Assembly: GCF_001467945.1 (NCBI RefSeq) | Contig: NZ_LNYQ01000013.1 | Coordinates: 382,684-446,683, forward strand | Direction of reading: 5' to 3' | From: Legionella parisiensis | Lineage (GTDB): Bacteria > Pseudomonadota > Gammaproteobacteria > Legionellales > Legionellaceae | Length of the DNA: 64,000 nucleotides | In this document: positions 63,079 through 64,000 of the stretch, piece after piece | How the letters are laid out: each line of letters opens with the position of its first letter | How positions within the stretch are numbered: position 1 is the stretch's first letter | Position numbers and translations under genes: made by a program | Notes under the pieces: generated by a model | The model's input: the letters and a program-made list of their open reading frames with translations, nothing else | What the model was told of the DNA's origin: nothing | Database searches by the model: none

Positions 63079-64000
63079 GGCCACTTCTCGTTAGCAGCGG
63101 AGAGCCAGCTGGAATTGGTCCTGATTTATGTCTGGCTCTTGCAAAATATGATTTTCCACTGGTGATATTGGGGGACCAGGCGGTACTAGAGGCTAGAGCA
63201 AAAGAATTAAACTGCACTATTAATTTTATTCCATACCAAAGCGAACAAGTTATTAAACCGAAACAGAATCACTTAACCGTACTTTCAGTAACTTGTCCTT
63301 ATTCAGTCCAGAGCGGCTGCCTTAACCCCCAAAATGCCGCGTATGTGATTGAACTATTAAATCAGGCAGCTGAATTATGTGGAAGCGGTGAATTTTCCGG
63401 ATTAATTACTGCTCCTGTTCATAAGGCGAATATTAACGAAGCAGGTATTCAATTTAGTGGTCACACTGAGTTTTTTGCACAATTCTATAAAACAGATGTG
63501 GTAATGATGTTGGCTTGTGGTGAAATGAAGGTGGCTTTAGTTACCACACATCTTCCCTTACGCATGGTATCTGATGCAATTACATCGGAACTGATTGTTC
63601 AAGTGATTACTCAGGTACATCAATCGTTGATTCGAGATTTTAATATTAAAGATCCCTGTATTAAAGTAGCTGGTCTAAATCCGCACGCGGGAGAATCAGG
63701 TTACTTAGGCCGAGAAGAAATTGAGATAATTGCACCAACTATAACATTTTTACAAAAAAAACGAGGTATCAATGTTCAGGGACCATTTCCTGCAGATACT
63801 CTATTTATTAAAAGTCATTTACAAAATTGTGATGCTTATGTTGCCATGTATCATGATCAAGGTTTACCAGTAATCAAGTATGCTGATTTTCATAATGCAG
63901 TTAATGTGACTTTAGGATTGCCAATAATACGCACTTCAGTAGATCATGGTACTGCCTTAGAATTGGCAGGCAAAAATGTGCTCGATACAGGCTCAATGTT
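63075..64000 (+). CDS. pdxA: 4-hydroxythreonine-4-phosphate dehydrogenase, 5' part
   Basis: The GTG start at 63075 overlaps the surA stop by 4 bp. The frame is open to the window edge (about 308 residues), so the C-terminal ~20 residues are missing. Motifs are SSGEPAGIGPDL, LITAPVHKANI, FSGHTEFFA with metal-binding His, NPHAGESGYLG, MYHDQGLPVIKY and TSVDHGTA. PdxA makes the amino ketone used by PdxJ in pyridoxal phosphate synthesis. lptD-surA-pdxA is the standard gammaproteobacterial order. Confidence 0.96.
   Translation, partial: MRPLLVSSGEPAGIGPDLCLALAKYDFPLVILGDQAVLEARAKELNCTINFIPYQSEQVIKPKQNHLTVLSVTCPYSVQSGCLNPQNAAYVIELLNQAAELCGSGEFSGLITAPVHKANINEAGIQFSGHTEFFAQFYKTDVVMMLACGEMKVALVTTHLPLRMVSDAITSELIVQVITQVHQSLIRDFNIKDPCIKVAGLNPHAGESGYLGREEIEIIAPTITFLQKKRGINVQGPFPADTLFIKSHLQNCDAYVAMYHDQGLPVIKYADFHNAVNVTLGLPIIRTSVDHGTALELAGKNVLDTGSM

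Overview
The window looks like chromosomal DNA from a Legionella species (Gammaproteobacteria). The DNA is AT-rich, with good AGGAGG-type ribosome sites. Typical Legionella genes sit next to each other: a PlcC/CegC1-like zinc phospholipase C without a signal peptide, a protein with two U-box (E3 ubiquitin ligase) modules, several orphan proteins with coiled coils or E-rich tails of the kind seen in Dot/Icm substrates, and many small exported proteins. The conserved block amgK-murU / lptD-surA-pdxA, efp with divergent epmB, fadE and ppk1 agree with this. I see no IS element, phage gene, CRISPR array, rRNA or tRNA.

Layout. 1-8.4 kb: a truncated gene with 27-residue repeats, small exported proteins, an atypical SDR, a DUF4239-like membrane protein, a pirin, NAD malic enzyme, and a two-component pair whose FixJ-like regulator stops where its DNA-binding domain should begin. 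8.4-14.6 kb: a GST-like protein, a coiled-coil membrane protein, PlcC and three orphan genes; this is an accessory, effector-like stretch. 14.9-28 kb: alpha/beta hydrolase, TerC, TauE/SafE, ExoD, an AT3-SGNH acyltransferase, ThpR, an M17 aminopeptidase, a PEBP protein, a MATE transporter, a HIT protein and a glutathione peroxidase. 28.3-32.7 kb: a four-gene exporter (lipidated HlyD-like adaptor, ABC ATPase, ABC permease, NodT/OprM-type outer membrane factor).

33-38 kb: a broken avidin-like gene, a YhhN membrane protein, small secreted proteins, an orphan acyl carrier protein, a membrane-spanning orphan and the dual U-box protein. 38-46.4 kb is metabolic: psuK-psuG (pseudouridine catabolism), a carotenoid oxygenase-family enzyme, glutathionyl-hydroquinone reductase, a compact aconitase, a phosphoribosyltransferase and an SDR. 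46.7-64 kb: a promoter-led pair for a small exported protein and a Tyr/Thr-rich lipoprotein, then efp/epmB (translation factor and its modifying enzyme), ldcA (murein recycling), ppk1, a half-size ChrA with a possible CYTH-like partner, fadE, an E-rich effector candidate, amgK-murU (MurNAc recycling) and lptD-surA-pdxA (outer-membrane biogenesis and vitamin B6).

The most novel items are the 367-residue dual U-box protein at 36717-37820, whose N-terminal half I do not recognise, and the avidin-like open frame at 32998-33276, which a TAG at codon 4 disables.
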